A stretch of 64,000 bases of DNA from Chlamydiales bacterium (GCA_024233395.1 JACKPR010000002.1:632142-696141); one strand, 5' to 3'; positions 32,563 to 41,887 are shown, counted from the stretch's first letter. The notes: a model not told the origin generated them from the letters alone. A program made the numbers and translations.

Positions 32563-33043
32563 GGTTTTTTATATTTTTTTCTTTATTGTTACCATGCTGA
32601 TCTGAAGAATTTTCGGCTACTTTTTTTACTAAAACAACAAATTTGTAGGGCTTTTTTGGACAGGTATTTTTTTTTGTTGGAAAACAAATCTCACACCAAA
32701 CGGTTTTGTGCGTTTTACTTTTTAAGTTAGGCATATAATAGAGGTGATAATGGGGATAATAGACTTGTTTGATTTCTCCAAGGGAAAGTTCTAATTCTTT
32801 GAAGGGGATCCATGTAGAAGTTTGAGAGGGGATAGAATCATAATCAAGATCTCCAACTTTTTCTTTCAAAACTTGATAAAAATAAAGCTCCGCTTGCCTT
32901 TCAAGTTCAAGCATTAAGAGTTGCTCTTTTTGCCTGCGATAGGAATGAAGAGAAGAGGAAATAAGAGGAAAAGCACAGAGCGTGAGTAGAGCAATCGCAA
33001 TGAAAACTTCAATTAAGATAAAGGGACGTTTTTGTATGAGCAT
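32516..33043 (-). CDS. Pseudopilin-like protein, atypical cleavage site
   Basis: The protein has 175 residues. The leader MLIQKRP is followed by FILIEVFIAIALLTLCAFPLIS, a pilin-type N-terminal helix with Glu at +5. The residue before the cleavage site is Pro, which is unusual and could block processing by a standard prepilin peptidase. Cysteines CEICFPTKKNTC in the middle could bind a metal or form disulfides. The last 16 codons run into the OPT transporter gene and look like low-complexity extension (KEKNIKNHEGSPSN), so the original C-terminus may have been lost when the OPT gene arrived. Confidence 0.65.
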   Translation of the reverse strand: MLIQKRPFILIEVFIAIALLTLCAFPLISSSLHSYRRQKEQLLMLELERQAELYFYQVLKEKVGDLDYDSIPSQTSTWIPFKELELSLGEIKQVYYPHYHLYYMPNLKSKTHKTVWCEICFPTKKNTCPKKPYKFVVLVKKVAENSSDQHGNNKEKNIKNHEGSPSNIQTIRSSE

Positions 33044-33172
33044 AGAGTTATGATAATTGTTAGTTTTAATTAATTTCCAGTTGAAGATAGGTTCAACAAC
33101 GCTACTTTTTTTGACTTATTCATTGAAGAGGTGTAGAATTGATTCAATAGAGTTTATTTGAATTAGGATGCT

Positions 33173-34168
33173 ATGACCTATCAAGGACGTTCCCTTTATA
33201 ATCTTCTCCAAATGAATCTTAAAAACAATCCCTCTTTAGAAGTTGAGGAGTGGCAAGTTGTAGATTATCGGGCTCTTTCTGAAGAGGAACTTTTTGGAAG
33301 GCTCGAACAGATGGAGATCTTTATTGATCGAGAAAACTTCCTTTTGTATGTGGAGCAATGCGATAGTCCTGAAGACTTAGCGGATTGTCTCTATTTGGAG
33401 GAGGATTATGAAAAGCATGAAAAGGTTTTCCTAGCTGTTTTTGAACTTTGGCGTCGGTTAGCTTTCCATAAACAGTCATTATCGATCTTCGTCGATGAAT
33501 TTGATCATTTGATCGAACGTTATGAGGAAGGGGATATCGATTGCGAAGAAGAACTCCAAGAAGCATTGGAAAGTTTTCAAGCAATCCTTGATGATAATGT
33601 TGATGAAGGTGGCGAGGCTCGAGAAGGGTATCATTTCTTTTCTGCTTATTCTTGCCATGATTTAGAAATCTTTATTTTTGAATATATTGCTCACCAAATC
33701 GATGCTGGAAACGAACAGTATGCTAATGAACTTCTCGATGGATTTTATCCTTATGTGGATAATAAGCGATGGTTTGATCTCTTAAAAGCCCGTCTTGTTG
33801 CAGCAGCTGATATAGAAGAGGGGAAAATTATGATCCACCGTCTTTTGGGATCATTAAAAGAAGAACCTGAACTCTATCTCCTTTTTGAAACACTTCATTA
33901 TCTAATCTATGTTGAAGAAACAGAACTTTTTCGACTCACTTACTATCAAGTTTTAGAAGAAATCGAAACGGAAGAAGACCTTCGAGAACTTCTGATGTTG
34001 ACAGTAGAATATTTTAATGCCATTGAAATGGAAAAAGAAGAAGCTATTGTGACAAAACTTCTTGAGGAACAAAAAGGGAAGAATCTCCAAGAAAAAATCA
34101 CAGTTCCCAATCAAGATCTTGAACAGCTCAAAGAACTTGTCAGCCTTTCACTTGTACGAGACGAGTAA
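33173..34168 (+). CDS. Acidic, alpha-helical protein of unknown function
   Basis: The protein has 331 residues and is strongly acidic (many E/D, few K), with no membrane segment or signal peptide. It appears all-helical, with short repeated helix pairs typical of TPR/HEAT-like scaffolds (DSPEDLADCLYLEEDYEKHEKVF; LLDGFYPYVDNKRWFDLLKARL). It is monocistronic and its 3' end overlaps the convergent phosphoesterase by 21 bp. I do not recognise the family; conserved chlamydial hypothetical proteins of this look exist. Localisation is predicted cytoplasmic, unless it is a secretion substrate. Confidence 0.6.
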   Translation: MTYQGRSLYNLLQMNLKNNPSLEVEEWQVVDYRALSEEELFGRLEQMEIFIDRENFLLYVEQCDSPEDLADCLYLEEDYEKHEKVFLAVFELWRRLAFHKQSLSIFVDEFDHLIERYEEGDIDCEEELQEALESFQAILDDNVDEGGEAREGYHFFSAYSCHDLEIFIFEYIAHQIDAGNEQYANELLDGFYPYVDNKRWFDLLKARLVAAADIEEGKIMIHRLLGSLKEEPELYLLFETLHYLIYVEETELFRLTYYQVLEEIETEEDLRELLMLTVEYFNAIEMEKEEAIVTKLLEEQKGKNLQEKITVPNQDLEQLKELVSLSLVRDE

Positions 34169-34894
34169 AGGCTCGAAGTCTAAATAATCCGCTGCAGTAA
34201 AAAGATAAAGAATCTGATTTTTTTCACCAAAAAGCGGGTGGCCTTTTTTTACGTTATGTAAATGTCCAAAAATGCAGACATTGATTCCAAACTCTTCCAG
34301 AATTTTTGAAGCTCTCGATTCCTTTAAGTCAGCACTGATCGGAGGGTAATGGGTCATTGCAATGCGGTATGACGCTTTAGGGTCGAGTTGTTGGAGGCTT
34401 AAACGGAGGCGTTCGAGCTCGCGGTTGTAAATCCGCTCAATTTCTTCTTCAGTCAGTTTTTTTTCTTTAACAAGAGGGCTTTCTACGAAGTTGATATATT
34501 TACTAAAAGAATATTCACTTGTATCCCAAAGGCGGCTTCCTCCAATTGTCACTTCTCCAATCGTCAAAGCATTATTATTGATGAAATGAATGGAAGGGGG
34601 AAGTATTTCCAAAAGCTTTTTATTTGAGGGCCACCAATAGTCGTGGTTTCCTTTCAAAATCACCTTTGTTCCTGGAAGAGCATCAATCCAAAGGAGATCT
34701 TTCATCGCATCTTCAAGCTTCATTGCCCAAGTAATGTCTCCAGCAATTAAGACAAGATCCTCAGCTCCAACGACTTTTTTCCAGTTTTCTTCGATCCGTT
34801 TTACATAATTTTCCCATGCAGCGCCAAAGGCCTCCATACTTTTATCTGGAGCCCCAAAACAAAGGTGTAAATCAGCGATTGCCCATATCTTCAT
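34148..34894 (-). CDS. Calcineurin-like metallophosphoesterase
   Basis: The protein has 248 residues from ATG 34894 (MKIWAIADLHL); codons further upstream are not family-like. The dinuclear metal site is visible: D-x-H in IADLHLCFG, GDITW in VLIAGDITWAMK, GNHDYWW, then the later MTHYPP and FGHLHNVKKG histidines. The arrangement matches YfcE/UPF0025-distant metallophosphoesterases. Substrate is unknown (phosphodiesters or phosphomonoesters). It is cytoplasmic, with no signal peptide. The gene is convergent with 33173-34168. Confidence 0.88.
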   Translation of the reverse strand: MKIWAIADLHLCFGAPDKSMEAFGAAWENYVKRIEENWKKVVGAEDLVLIAGDITWAMKLEDAMKDLLWIDALPGTKVILKGNHDYWWPSNKKLLEILPPSIHFINNNALTIGEVTIGGSRLWDTSEYSFSKYINFVESPLVKEKKLTEEEIERIYNRELERLRLSLQQLDPKASYRIAMTHYPPISADLKESRASKILEEFGINVCIFGHLHNVKKGHPLFGEKNQILYLFTAADYLDFEPLLVSYK

Positions 34895-35071
34895 GATAAA
34901 TCCAATTTTAGCTTGCCTTTCAACTATAAGGAGGGGTTTTTTTGGCGTCAATGAAGATGAAACACCCTAAATTAAACTTTTTATTTGATATATTAATTAA
35001 TATTGATTTTGTTTTATTTCCTTTAAAGCTAAACAAAATTATAATATTATCGGTTTATTAAAGGAATTATT

Positions 35072-36227
35072 ATGAGATTAGAAGGGGGTTTTTTCAAGGC
35101 AGTTTCAAAATCTTTCGGGAGCTTTTTTAAAATTAAGTCCTCGAGAACGGATCGTTTATACCATTGGGGCGAGCGTCATTTCTCTGGTGGGTTTATATTT
35201 CTTAAAATCCATTTTTACTGCTCTAGTGTTAATCGGTCGTGTCACACCTCGACTACCGACGACTCCAGGAGGAGCTACTTTAAAAGATTTTCAGGAAAAA
35301 CTTCGAATGGTCCAAAGGTTTATTGTGGAGCAGCAGATCGAAGAGCAATCGAGTCTCGTTACTCTTATGGATGAAATTGAAGGGAATACAAATGACCTCC
35401 ATGCAAACTGCCAAGAAGATGCTGAACTAATGCAGATGATCTACCAGTCAGCAATGGATGAGCTTGAACAACTTTACCAGATTACTCAAGCTTTAGTAAG
35501 GGGACAATCTAAGGAAGAGATTCAACAGACCCTCACTCTACGTGCTAAAGGGCTTGAACTCCGTGGACTTTTGGGGCAAGCAGATCCTGATCTACATGCT
35601 ATTGAGGAATTGCTTCGGGTTGTTGATGTGAATAAACCTATGATGGGAGATCCCCTTCATGGAACTCCGCTTCACTATCTTGCTAAAAGAGGGCAAGCCA
35701 TTGCAGCTGTTCCTTTATTGGTACGAGAAGGAGGTGATTTTAACTTTCAAGACAGATGGGGGAATACTCCTCTTCTTTGGGCGATTGCCAACGGGTTGTT
35801 TTCGATGGCAGATCAGATCATCCGCAGTCCTCCTCTAGGGACTAACTTTGATATCATAGGAAGAGGAAATACAGCTTTACACTTAGCTTTAGCAAAAGGG
35901 TATACAAATCGAACGAGAGATGGGGCCCCTCTTACTGTTTCAAGCATTGACCTTATGAGACTTTTGATTGCTCGTTGCAATGTGAATGCGCATGAACCTG
36001 GTGGAAATACACCGCTGCATATCGCCTGTGTCAGACGGGATCCAGTGATGATTCAAGAATTACTTCGTGCAGGAGCAGATCGATCTATCACAAATAGTCA
36101 TGGAGAAACTCCGATGGACATGCTTAGAAAATCAGATCCTGAAGCGCATGAGATTTTAAAGAGCACAGCCTGCGTATACTTAATGGAAAACCGTGGATCA
36201 GTTGAAGAGTGTGAGGCTCGTTTTTAA
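35072..36227 (+). CDS. Ankyrin-repeat membrane protein with an apparent N-terminal frameshift
   Basis: The ATG at 35072 has a good site (AAAGGA) but its frame stops being protein-like after about 4 codons. The frame that carries the rest of the protein begins after a stop at 35079 and has no start before GTG 35187. The two join exactly if the GGGGG run at 35084-35088 loses one base, giving MRLEGVFSRQF...SPRERIVY and then a complete membrane helix TIGASVISLVGLYFLKSIF. A coiled-coil-like region follows, then about four ankyrin repeats (HGTPLHYLAKRGQAIAAVPLL, WGNTPLLWAIANG, GNTALHLALAKG, GNTPLHIACVRRDPVMIQELL). Ankyrin proteins are common chlamydial effectors. Translation from 35187 would remove half of the membrane helix. 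Confidence 0.65.
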
Positions 36228-37517
36228 TTATAGCGTAAAACCATCGGGAAGAATGGTTCCACTTGTGACGATAATGATCCCATCACGAATATAGATCCCT
36301 TCACCATCGTACGTTTGGAGATTTTTTTTATTCGATAGGTGAACATTATTTCCGATTTGAACATCGAGGTCGATGATTGTTTTTTCGATATGGCAATTTT
36401 CACCGATGGTATATTCAACCGTAGCATCCTTTACGTCTGTGTAAGTTTTATTCCCAAGAAGGATAGAGTCTTTAATCACTGTTCCTTTTTTGATGACAGA
36501 ACGGACGCCGACAATGCTATGGGAGATTTCTTTTCCTTCAACAATAGCTCCATCACAAATAATAGAGTTTTTCAAAATGGTATTTTTAAGGCGAGCTCCG
36601 GGAAGATAGTGATTATGGGCATAGATGGGAAGAACTTCATTATATAGGTCTAGACCAAGGTCATTGGTTGTAAGAGAAAGATTCGCTTCATAATAAGAAG
36701 AGATGGTTCCAATATCTTCCCAATACCCTTGATAAAGGAAGGCAGCCCCTTTCCCCTTTTTGAGTTGCGAAGGGATCATGTGCTTTCCAAAATCATGTCC
36801 TTTTTCTTCTTGCAATAAGTTAATAAGCACCTCTTTCTTAAAAACATAGATTCCCATTGAAGCCAAAAAACAAGGGGGATTTGCACAATGGACATCATGT
36901 GTATGGACAAAATCATCGGGAATTTCAAATTTTTTGAGATTTTCTGGATCAGAGGGTTTTTCTTGAAAATCAATGATATTGGCTTCGCTATCAATATTAA
37001 GAAGGCCGAGTCGAGAAGCTTGCTCTTTCCCAACAGGTAAAGAAGCAATCGTTAAATCAGCATCTTTATCGTAAGCAAATTGAACCATCGCTTCTAAATC
37101 CATATTGTAAAGCTGATCTCCAGAAAGAATCAAAAAGTAATCTATGGGCAATTTTGTCAATTCATCAAGATTTTTCCGTACTGCATCAGCTGTTCCATCA
37201 TACCAAATTTTTCCTTCGGGACGCTGTTCGGGAGAAAGAAGGTTAAGACTTCCCCCTTGGAAATGATCCAAGGGAAAGGTTTCTTTAATATGTTGATTCA
37301 ATGCGGATGAAAAGTATTGAGAAATCACGTAAATATGATTCATATTGGAGTTAAGGGAGTTAGAAATTGGAACATCGATTAGCCGGTAGCGTCCCCCAAA
37401 ATTAACAGCGGGTTTACATCGATGCTGCGTAAGTGGAAAGAGGCGTGTTCCTTGCCCCCCTGCTAAAATAATGCACGCAACGCGATCTGTGAGTTTATGT
37501 CCCTTTTTGCGATTCAT
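36228..37517 (-). CDS. glgC: Glucose-1-phosphate adenylyltransferase
   Basis: This enzyme makes ADP-glucose from ATP and glucose-1-phosphate for glycogen synthesis in the cytoplasm. It has 429 residues, the usual length. The nucleotide-binding loop is IILAGGQGTRLFPLTQHRCKPAVNFGG; further family blocks are FLILSGDQLYNMD, the sugar-binding GKHMIPSQL and YWEDIGTISSYYEANLSL. A C-terminal left-handed beta-helix follows with hexapeptide-like repeats (HYLPGARLKNTILKNSIICDGAIVEGK). It abuts the ankyrin gene end by one base and is preceded by a hairpin element. Confidence 0.95.
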   Translation of the reverse strand: MNRKKGHKLTDRVACIILAGGQGTRLFPLTQHRCKPAVNFGGRYRLIDVPISNSLNSNMNHIYVISQYFSSALNQHIKETFPLDHFQGGSLNLLSPEQRPEGKIWYDGTADAVRKNLDELTKLPIDYFLILSGDQLYNMDLEAMVQFAYDKDADLTIASLPVGKEQASRLGLLNIDSEANIIDFQEKPSDPENLKKFEIPDDFVHTHDVHCANPPCFLASMGIYVFKKEVLINLLQEEKGHDFGKHMIPSQLKKGKGAAFLYQGYWEDIGTISSYYEANLSLTTNDLGLDLYNEVLPIYAHNHYLPGARLKNTILKNSIICDGAIVEGKEISHSIVGVRSVIKKGTVIKDSILLGNKTYTDVKDATVEYTIGENCHIEKTIIDLDVQIGNNVHLSNKKNLQTYDGEGIYIRDGIIIVTSGTILPDGFTL

Positions 37518-37573
37518 TTCTTCCCCCTATCCTTGCTATAGGGGATAGAGAAGGGAAAATCAATGAAATTACC

Positions 37574-37674
37574 TAGAATAACCTGAACTTCGGGTTTATT
37601 TTACTCATTCTCAAGAATTTAAGAGAACTCTCCTATGGCAATAAGTAAAATAAACCCAGAGTTTAGGTTAGAAT
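37574..37674. repeat. 101-bp hairpin with arms of about 30 bp upstream of glgC
   Basis: The arms 37574-37604 and 37644-37674 pair over about 30 bp with few mismatches (GGGTTTATTTTACT against AGTAAAATAAACCC is exact). The loop includes TTCTC / GAGAA. There is no T-tract, so it is not a standard terminator. It separates glgC from the gene at 37690 on the same strand and may insulate or process the transcript, or be another member of the palindrome group. Confidence 0.7.
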
Positions 37675-37689
37675 AATAGAAATTTCAGG

Positions 37690-38589
37690 CTAGGTTGTTT
37701 TTTTCCAGTTTTTTATCACAATCATCATTTCTTCAAGGATCGTTTTAGGGAGTCCTTTTTTCTTGGTGATAGCAATAAAACGTTCCTGCTCACTGGCTTT
37801 GGTGAGGTTAGAACAGGCAAAGACAAGGTAGCTTGCAAAAAGGGGTTTTTTTAAAATGTCTTCTTTTTCAAGGACTTCTAAAGAAGCGCGTCCAATTTCG
37901 TCATCATCTGTAAAACCACTTAAGGCGATTGCAGCATACTCATTATCATTTGAGAAAGGCTCACTTTGAAGTCGAGTGATAAGAAAAGCTTTTGATTGAT
38001 TGCCAAAGGAGGCCAAAGCTTTAATAATTTCCTCATCTGTAAAAAAGTTGTCTTGCCCAAGGGCTTCAAAAAGAGCTGGAATCGCCCGCTCATCTTGAAT
38101 TTCAGCCAGGCATTTTGCTGCAAAGATAGGGCTTCTCCCGTATCCAGGATTCAAAGGCTCATAAAATGTATGTGATGAAAGGAGGTAGATAAGTGTTGGA
38201 ACGATATCTTTTCCTTTTTCTACAATTGCCTGAATTTCTTTCTCTGGGACTTCCTCTTCAGATAGAATAAGATCGCTTAAGAGAGTACTTTCTGGAGAAG
38301 CGTTTTCATCTGAATAGACATCACGGAGGTCTTGATACATCTTTTTAGCTGCCTTCACTTGATCTTTTGCGGCGTCTGGAAGGTATTGATCTGAAAGACT
38401 CTCTTTGTGTTCTTCTTCTAATTTTTTAAGGCGGAGGATTTCATCGATTTCGAAATCAGGCATTTTTCCGACACCTTGTTGCATATAATATTCCAGCATC
38501 ACGTCAAAACTTCCTCCAAAATGAACGTCGCGATGCATGAGGATTTCCATATCGATTGTGTCAATCATTGGTGTGTTTACGTTAACCAT
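37690..38589 (-). CDS. Unknown protein with HEAT-like repeats, coupled to lipA
   Basis: The protein has 299 residues. The ATG at 38589 overlaps the lipA stop by 8 bp and has AGGAGA 8 bases upstream. The C-terminal two thirds contain degenerate HEAT/PBS-like helical repeats (SPIFAAKCLAEIQDERAIPALFEAL; EEIIKALASFGNQSKAFLITRL; EYAAIALSGFTDDDEIG). The N-terminal 100 residues are polar and charged. It is cytoplasmic by prediction. Being the third gene of the lpdA-lipA unit suggests a link to lipoate or dehydrogenase metabolism, but this may be incidental. Name unknown. Confidence 0.6.
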   Translation of the reverse strand: MVNVNTPMIDTIDMEILMHRDVHFGGSFDVMLEYYMQQGVGKMPDFEIDEILRLKKLEEEHKESLSDQYLPDAAKDQVKAAKKMYQDLRDVYSDENASPESTLLSDLILSEEEVPEKEIQAIVEKGKDIVPTLIYLLSSHTFYEPLNPGYGRSPIFAAKCLAEIQDERAIPALFEALGQDNFFTDEEIIKALASFGNQSKAFLITRLQSEPFSNDNEYAAIALSGFTDDDEIGRASLEVLEKEDILKKPLFASYLVFACSNLTKASEQERFIAITKKKGLPKTILEEMMIVIKNWKKTT

Positions 38590-39541
38590 TGAAAGTTTCT
38601 CCTTTAAAGGCATGATCTTTTAGAAGGGAAGCGTTATAGCTGGAGCGGACAAAAGGTCCACTATAGACATATTGGATTCCAAGATGCTTACCATAACGTT
38701 CATATTCTTTAAATTGCTCGGGTGTGACGAATGATTTCACGATGAGCTTATGTTTATTGGGTTGTAGATATTGTCCGATAGTAACAATCGAGCACCCTGT
38801 TTCTTGAAGATCTTGAAGCGTTTCTTTGACTTCTGCATCCGTTTCTCCAAGGCCGACCATTATTCCTGACTTCACAAAGGGAACCTTTCCCGATTTGTGC
38901 ACATAACGTAAAACGCTCAGAGTTCTTTCATAAGTCGCTTTGTGGCGAACTTTGGGGCTTAAGCGTTTAATTGTTTCAAGATTATGGTTAAAGATTTCAG
39001 GTTTTGCTTCTAAGACAATGTCAAGCAGCTTTTCATCCCCAGAAAAATCTGAAGTCAAGATTTCAACTGTAGCTTCTTCATTTTCTTGACGAATCGCTCG
39101 AATAATTTCAGCAATGTGGGAAGCTCCTTGATCGGGCAAATCATCCCTAGCAACCATGGTGATCACAACATGACGAAGACCTAAATCTTTAGCCGATTTA
39201 GCAATCCGCGCAGGTTCATCTTTTTCTGGGAGTTGAGGGTTTTTATCAAAATCGATGTCACAGAAACCACAAGCTCTCGTACATGCTTTGCCTAATGCTA
39301 AAAAAGTGGCTGTTTTGTTTGAGTAACATTCCAGGCGATTGGGGCATTTAGCCTCAGAACAAACGGTATGGAGATGGTTTTTCTCAAGCATTGCATTTGT
39401 TTTAAAAAGCTCAGAGCCTCGTGGAAGTTTTCTATGAAGCCACGAAGGAAATCGGCCCGTTGTTTTACCTTTTTCAGGATTTTCAGGTAGGGCATTTCCT
39501 TTCACCTTTTTAATATGGTGATCATAGAGATTGTCTGACAC
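38582..39541 (-). CDS. lipA: Lipoyl synthase
   Basis: This radical-SAM enzyme inserts two sulfurs into protein-bound octanoyl chains to make lipoyl cofactor. It has 319 residues from GTG 39541, which lies one base after the lpdA stop with GAGG 6 bases upstream. The auxiliary cluster motif is CSEAKCPNRLEC, the radical-SAM cluster motif is CTRACGFC, and the C-terminal RSSYNA contains the conserved R-S-S-Y. Further upstream in-frame codons lie inside lpdA and are not used. The lpdA-lipA order is as in Chlamydia. Confidence 0.95.
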   Translation of the reverse strand: MSDNLYDHHIKKVKGNALPENPEKGKTTGRFPSWLHRKLPRGSELFKTNAMLEKNHLHTVCSEAKCPNRLECYSNKTATFLALGKACTRACGFCDIDFDKNPQLPEKDEPARIAKSAKDLGLRHVVITMVARDDLPDQGASHIAEIIRAIRQENEEATVEILTSDFSGDEKLLDIVLEAKPEIFNHNLETIKRLSPKVRHKATYERTLSVLRYVHKSGKVPFVKSGIMVGLGETDAEVKETLQDLQETGCSIVTIGQYLQPNKHKLIVKSFVTPEQFKEYERYGKHLGIQYVYSGPFVRSSYNASLLKDHAFKGETFNG

Positions 39542-39542
39542 T

Positions 39543-40952
39543 TTATCCTCTAGCTTTAATTCTTGGAGGGAAATGAATTGGAGTTTCATTTGCAAGAAGG
39601 GAAGCTTCGAGCCATGCTTCAGGAATTGTTGGATGCGCATGAATGGTGTCAATCACGCACTCTAAAGTGAGTTCATTATTAATTGCGAGAGCCATTTCTG
39701 CAATCATTGCTGATGCTTCATGCCCGATGACTTGAGCCCCGTAAATTTCACCTGTTTTTTTATCAGAAATCACTTGGGCAAATCCATCCGTTTCATTGGT
39801 GGCCACAGATTTTCCTAAAGCTTGGAACGGGAAAGTTCCAATATTAATATTGAGTCCTTTTTCTTGGGCTTCTTCAGCTGTCATTCCAACCATCGCAATT
39901 TCCGGGTGGGTAAAAATAACCGCAGGAATTGCATGATAGTGGAGATGAGCACTTTGCCCACATGCATTAGCCGCTGCAACAATTCCTTGATGAGAAGCAA
40001 CGTGAGCAAGCATAGCAATAGCAGTAATATCACCAATCGCATAAATACCGGGTACATGGGTCTCCATTTTTTCATTCACTTCGATTGCCCCTTTAGGGCC
40101 AGGTTTCAGGCCGGCTTTTTCTAATCCAAGTCCTTCTGAATTGAGTCTTCTTCCAACGGAAACAATAGCTTTATCAACGGCTAAAGATTCTCCTCCTTTG
40201 AAATGGACAACAAGCTCTTTTCCACTTTTATCAATTTTTTCTACAGCGGTGTTCGTTTTGATAGAGATTCCTCGTTTTGTAAAAGCTGAGGTAAGTGCAT
40301 CTGAAATGGTTTTGCCTTGTGCTTGAACAATGGCAGGAAGAGCTTCAATAATTGTCACTTTTACACCAAATTCTGCAAAGAGAGAGGCAAACTCGCAACC
40401 AATATAGCCTCCACCAATAATGGCCATTGTTTTAGGAAGTTCAGTCAGTTCTAAAGCAGAGGTAGAATTTAAAATACGCTCATGGTCACACGGAAAGGCT
40501 GGAATATCAATAGGCTCTGAACCTGTTGCAATGATGATTTTTTCGGCTTGAATAAGAGCATTATCCTCACCGGTAACTTTTAATTCTTTTGGAGATTCAA
40601 AACGGGCAGTTCCTTGAAAGATTTTAATTCCATTAGATTTTAAAAGTCCTCCAAGACTTCCTCTTATTTTATTTACAACTGCATCTTTCCGCTCTTTCAT
40701 TTTTTTGTAGTCAAAAGAGACTTTCTCAACATTAATTCCAAAATCCTCTGCATGTTTAATCTTATTAAAAACACTCGCATTTGAAAGGAGAGATTTTGAA
40801 GGAATACAACCGACATTTAGACAAGTTCCACCTAGATATTGCTTTTCGATAAGAGCAACTTTTTTCCCCATTTGTGCTCCCTTGATGGCTGCAACATAAC
40901 CTCCCGGACCAGCGCCAATTACTGCTAAGTCAAACTTTTCTTTGTTTGTCAT
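39543..40952 (-). CDS. lpdA: Dihydrolipoyl dehydrogenase (E3)
   Basis: This FAD enzyme reoxidises dihydrolipoyl groups of the 2-oxoacid dehydrogenase complexes with NAD+. It has 469 residues, the usual size. It has an N-terminal FAD motif GAGPGGYVAA and the redox disulfide GGTCLNVGCIPSK, with the NAD-binding GGGYIGCEFASLF, ATGSEPIDIP and the second FAD block VPGIYAIGDIT following. The C-terminal interface holds the active-site HAHPTIPE. Operon: lpdA-lipA-unknown. Upstream is a family A palindromic repeat. Confidence 0.96.
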   Translation of the reverse strand: MTNKEKFDLAVIGAGPGGYVAAIKGAQMGKKVALIEKQYLGGTCLNVGCIPSKSLLSNASVFNKIKHAEDFGINVEKVSFDYKKMKERKDAVVNKIRGSLGGLLKSNGIKIFQGTARFESPKELKVTGEDNALIQAEKIIIATGSEPIDIPAFPCDHERILNSTSALELTELPKTMAIIGGGYIGCEFASLFAEFGVKVTIIEALPAIVQAQGKTISDALTSAFTKRGISIKTNTAVEKIDKSGKELVVHFKGGESLAVDKAIVSVGRRLNSEGLGLEKAGLKPGPKGAIEVNEKMETHVPGIYAIGDITAIAMLAHVASHQGIVAAANACGQSAHLHYHAIPAVIFTHPEIAMVGMTAEEAQEKGLNINIGTFPFQALGKSVATNETDGFAQVISDKKTGEIYGAQVIGHEASAMIAEMALAINNELTLECVIDTIHAHPTIPEAWLEASLLANETPIHFPPRIKARG

Positions 40953-41006
40953 ATTAAAACTCCTAAAAAAATTAAATGACTATTATACTCATAACCCATC
41001 AAAATG

Positions 41007-41168
41007 TATATACAGAATGATTAAAAAGTTGGGAATTTGTTAAAAAGACCCTCATAATTCTTTTTCGGAGGGAGCGATTATTGCCGATAGGCAAGGCGCA
41101 AGTGAGAACAAGAATTATGAGATCGAGTTGACGCAGACAAAAACCAATTTTTGTTGCGCAATGTGTAT
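41007..41168. repeat. 162-bp palindromic repeat, family A (second full copy)
   Basis: This aligns along its length with 20572-20735 in the same orientation: AAAAGTTGGG / CCAATTTTT arms, CCTCATAATTCTT / AAGAATTATGAG, core ATTGCCGATAGGCAAGG and a right end AATGTGTATAAA. Outer ends are less well kept than in the other copy (left reads TATACAGAATG). It lies in the divergent region between lpdA and the zinc-ribbon gene. A 316-bp gene-free stretch here holds only this element and the flanking promoters. Confidence 0.85.
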
Positions 41169-41268
41169 AAATATCACAGAGATAATTTTACTTTCCCTTC
41201 TACAAAAAATCGGTTAGAATGAAATTTACCGATAAAATAGGGAGTACTCCCGCTTAAAAAGGTTTGGT

Positions 41269-41844
41269 ATGAAACAGGTCGATCGGACAAAAGTTTGTTG
41301 GAATTGCGAAGCGGATGTGAGTTATGAGGCTACATATTGCCCTTTTTGTGGAACAGACCTTTTAACTTCATCGATTGAAAAATCAAGACAACCTCCAAGG
41401 CAAGACCATAAATTTTCTGATCAGTCTCTCCAAGAGAGCTTAGCTTCTCTTTATAAACCCCCTTATTCTGTTCGTAATCGGCAAGGCTTTGGGGTCCCTG
41501 ATGAAAGAGAAGAATCATCCTATATTGAAACTGAACCGCAAAAAGAAGACGCCCTTTTTCAATCATATGAAAAAGAAGCGTCTGAAGACATACCTATGAT
41601 CCCTGAAGAAGGGATTCAGCCTCTTGATGAAAAAGAAGAGGTAACAAGAAGAGGAAGTGTCCTTCCTCTCTTATTTCTCATGATCGGTGCTCACTTGTTT
41701 ATTCTAGGAGCTCTTCTTCTTTTCTGTTCAAAAGATGGAATTGTAACCCTTGAATGGAGCAGTCGCTTTTGGTTTCTCTATTGCTTAATCAGTTTTCCTC
41801 TCCTCTATTTCGGAGGAAGGATGCTCAAAAATCAAAATACTTAA
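41269..41844 (+). CDS. Zinc-ribbon membrane protein of unknown function
   Basis: The 191-residue protein begins with a zinc ribbon (CWNCEADVSYEATYCPFCGTDL, two CxxC pairs). A polar acidic linker of about 100 residues follows, then two C-terminal membrane helices (VLPLLFLMIGAHLFILGALLLF and FWFLYCLISFPLLYFGG). The ribbon would face the cytoplasm. It is divergent from lpdA, a place where Chlamydia also has a hypothetical gene. The function is unknown; such proteins often bind protein partners at the membrane. Confidence 0.72.
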   Translation: MKQVDRTKVCWNCEADVSYEATYCPFCGTDLLTSSIEKSRQPPRQDHKFSDQSLQESLASLYKPPYSVRNRQGFGVPDEREESSYIETEPQKEDALFQSYEKEASEDIPMIPEEGIQPLDEKEEVTRRGSVLPLLFLMIGAHLFILGALLLFCSKDGIVTLEWSSRFWFLYCLISFPLLYFGGRMLKNQNT

Positions 41845-41887
41845 ATATCGACTAAGAAGTTATTTGACGGCACGACCTAGGGTAAAA

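Noticed and set aside
38614..39652. Longer lipA start at 39652
   Set aside because: Codons upstream of 39541 overlap lpdA coding sequence in another frame. GTG 39541 with GAGG upstream fits the family start.
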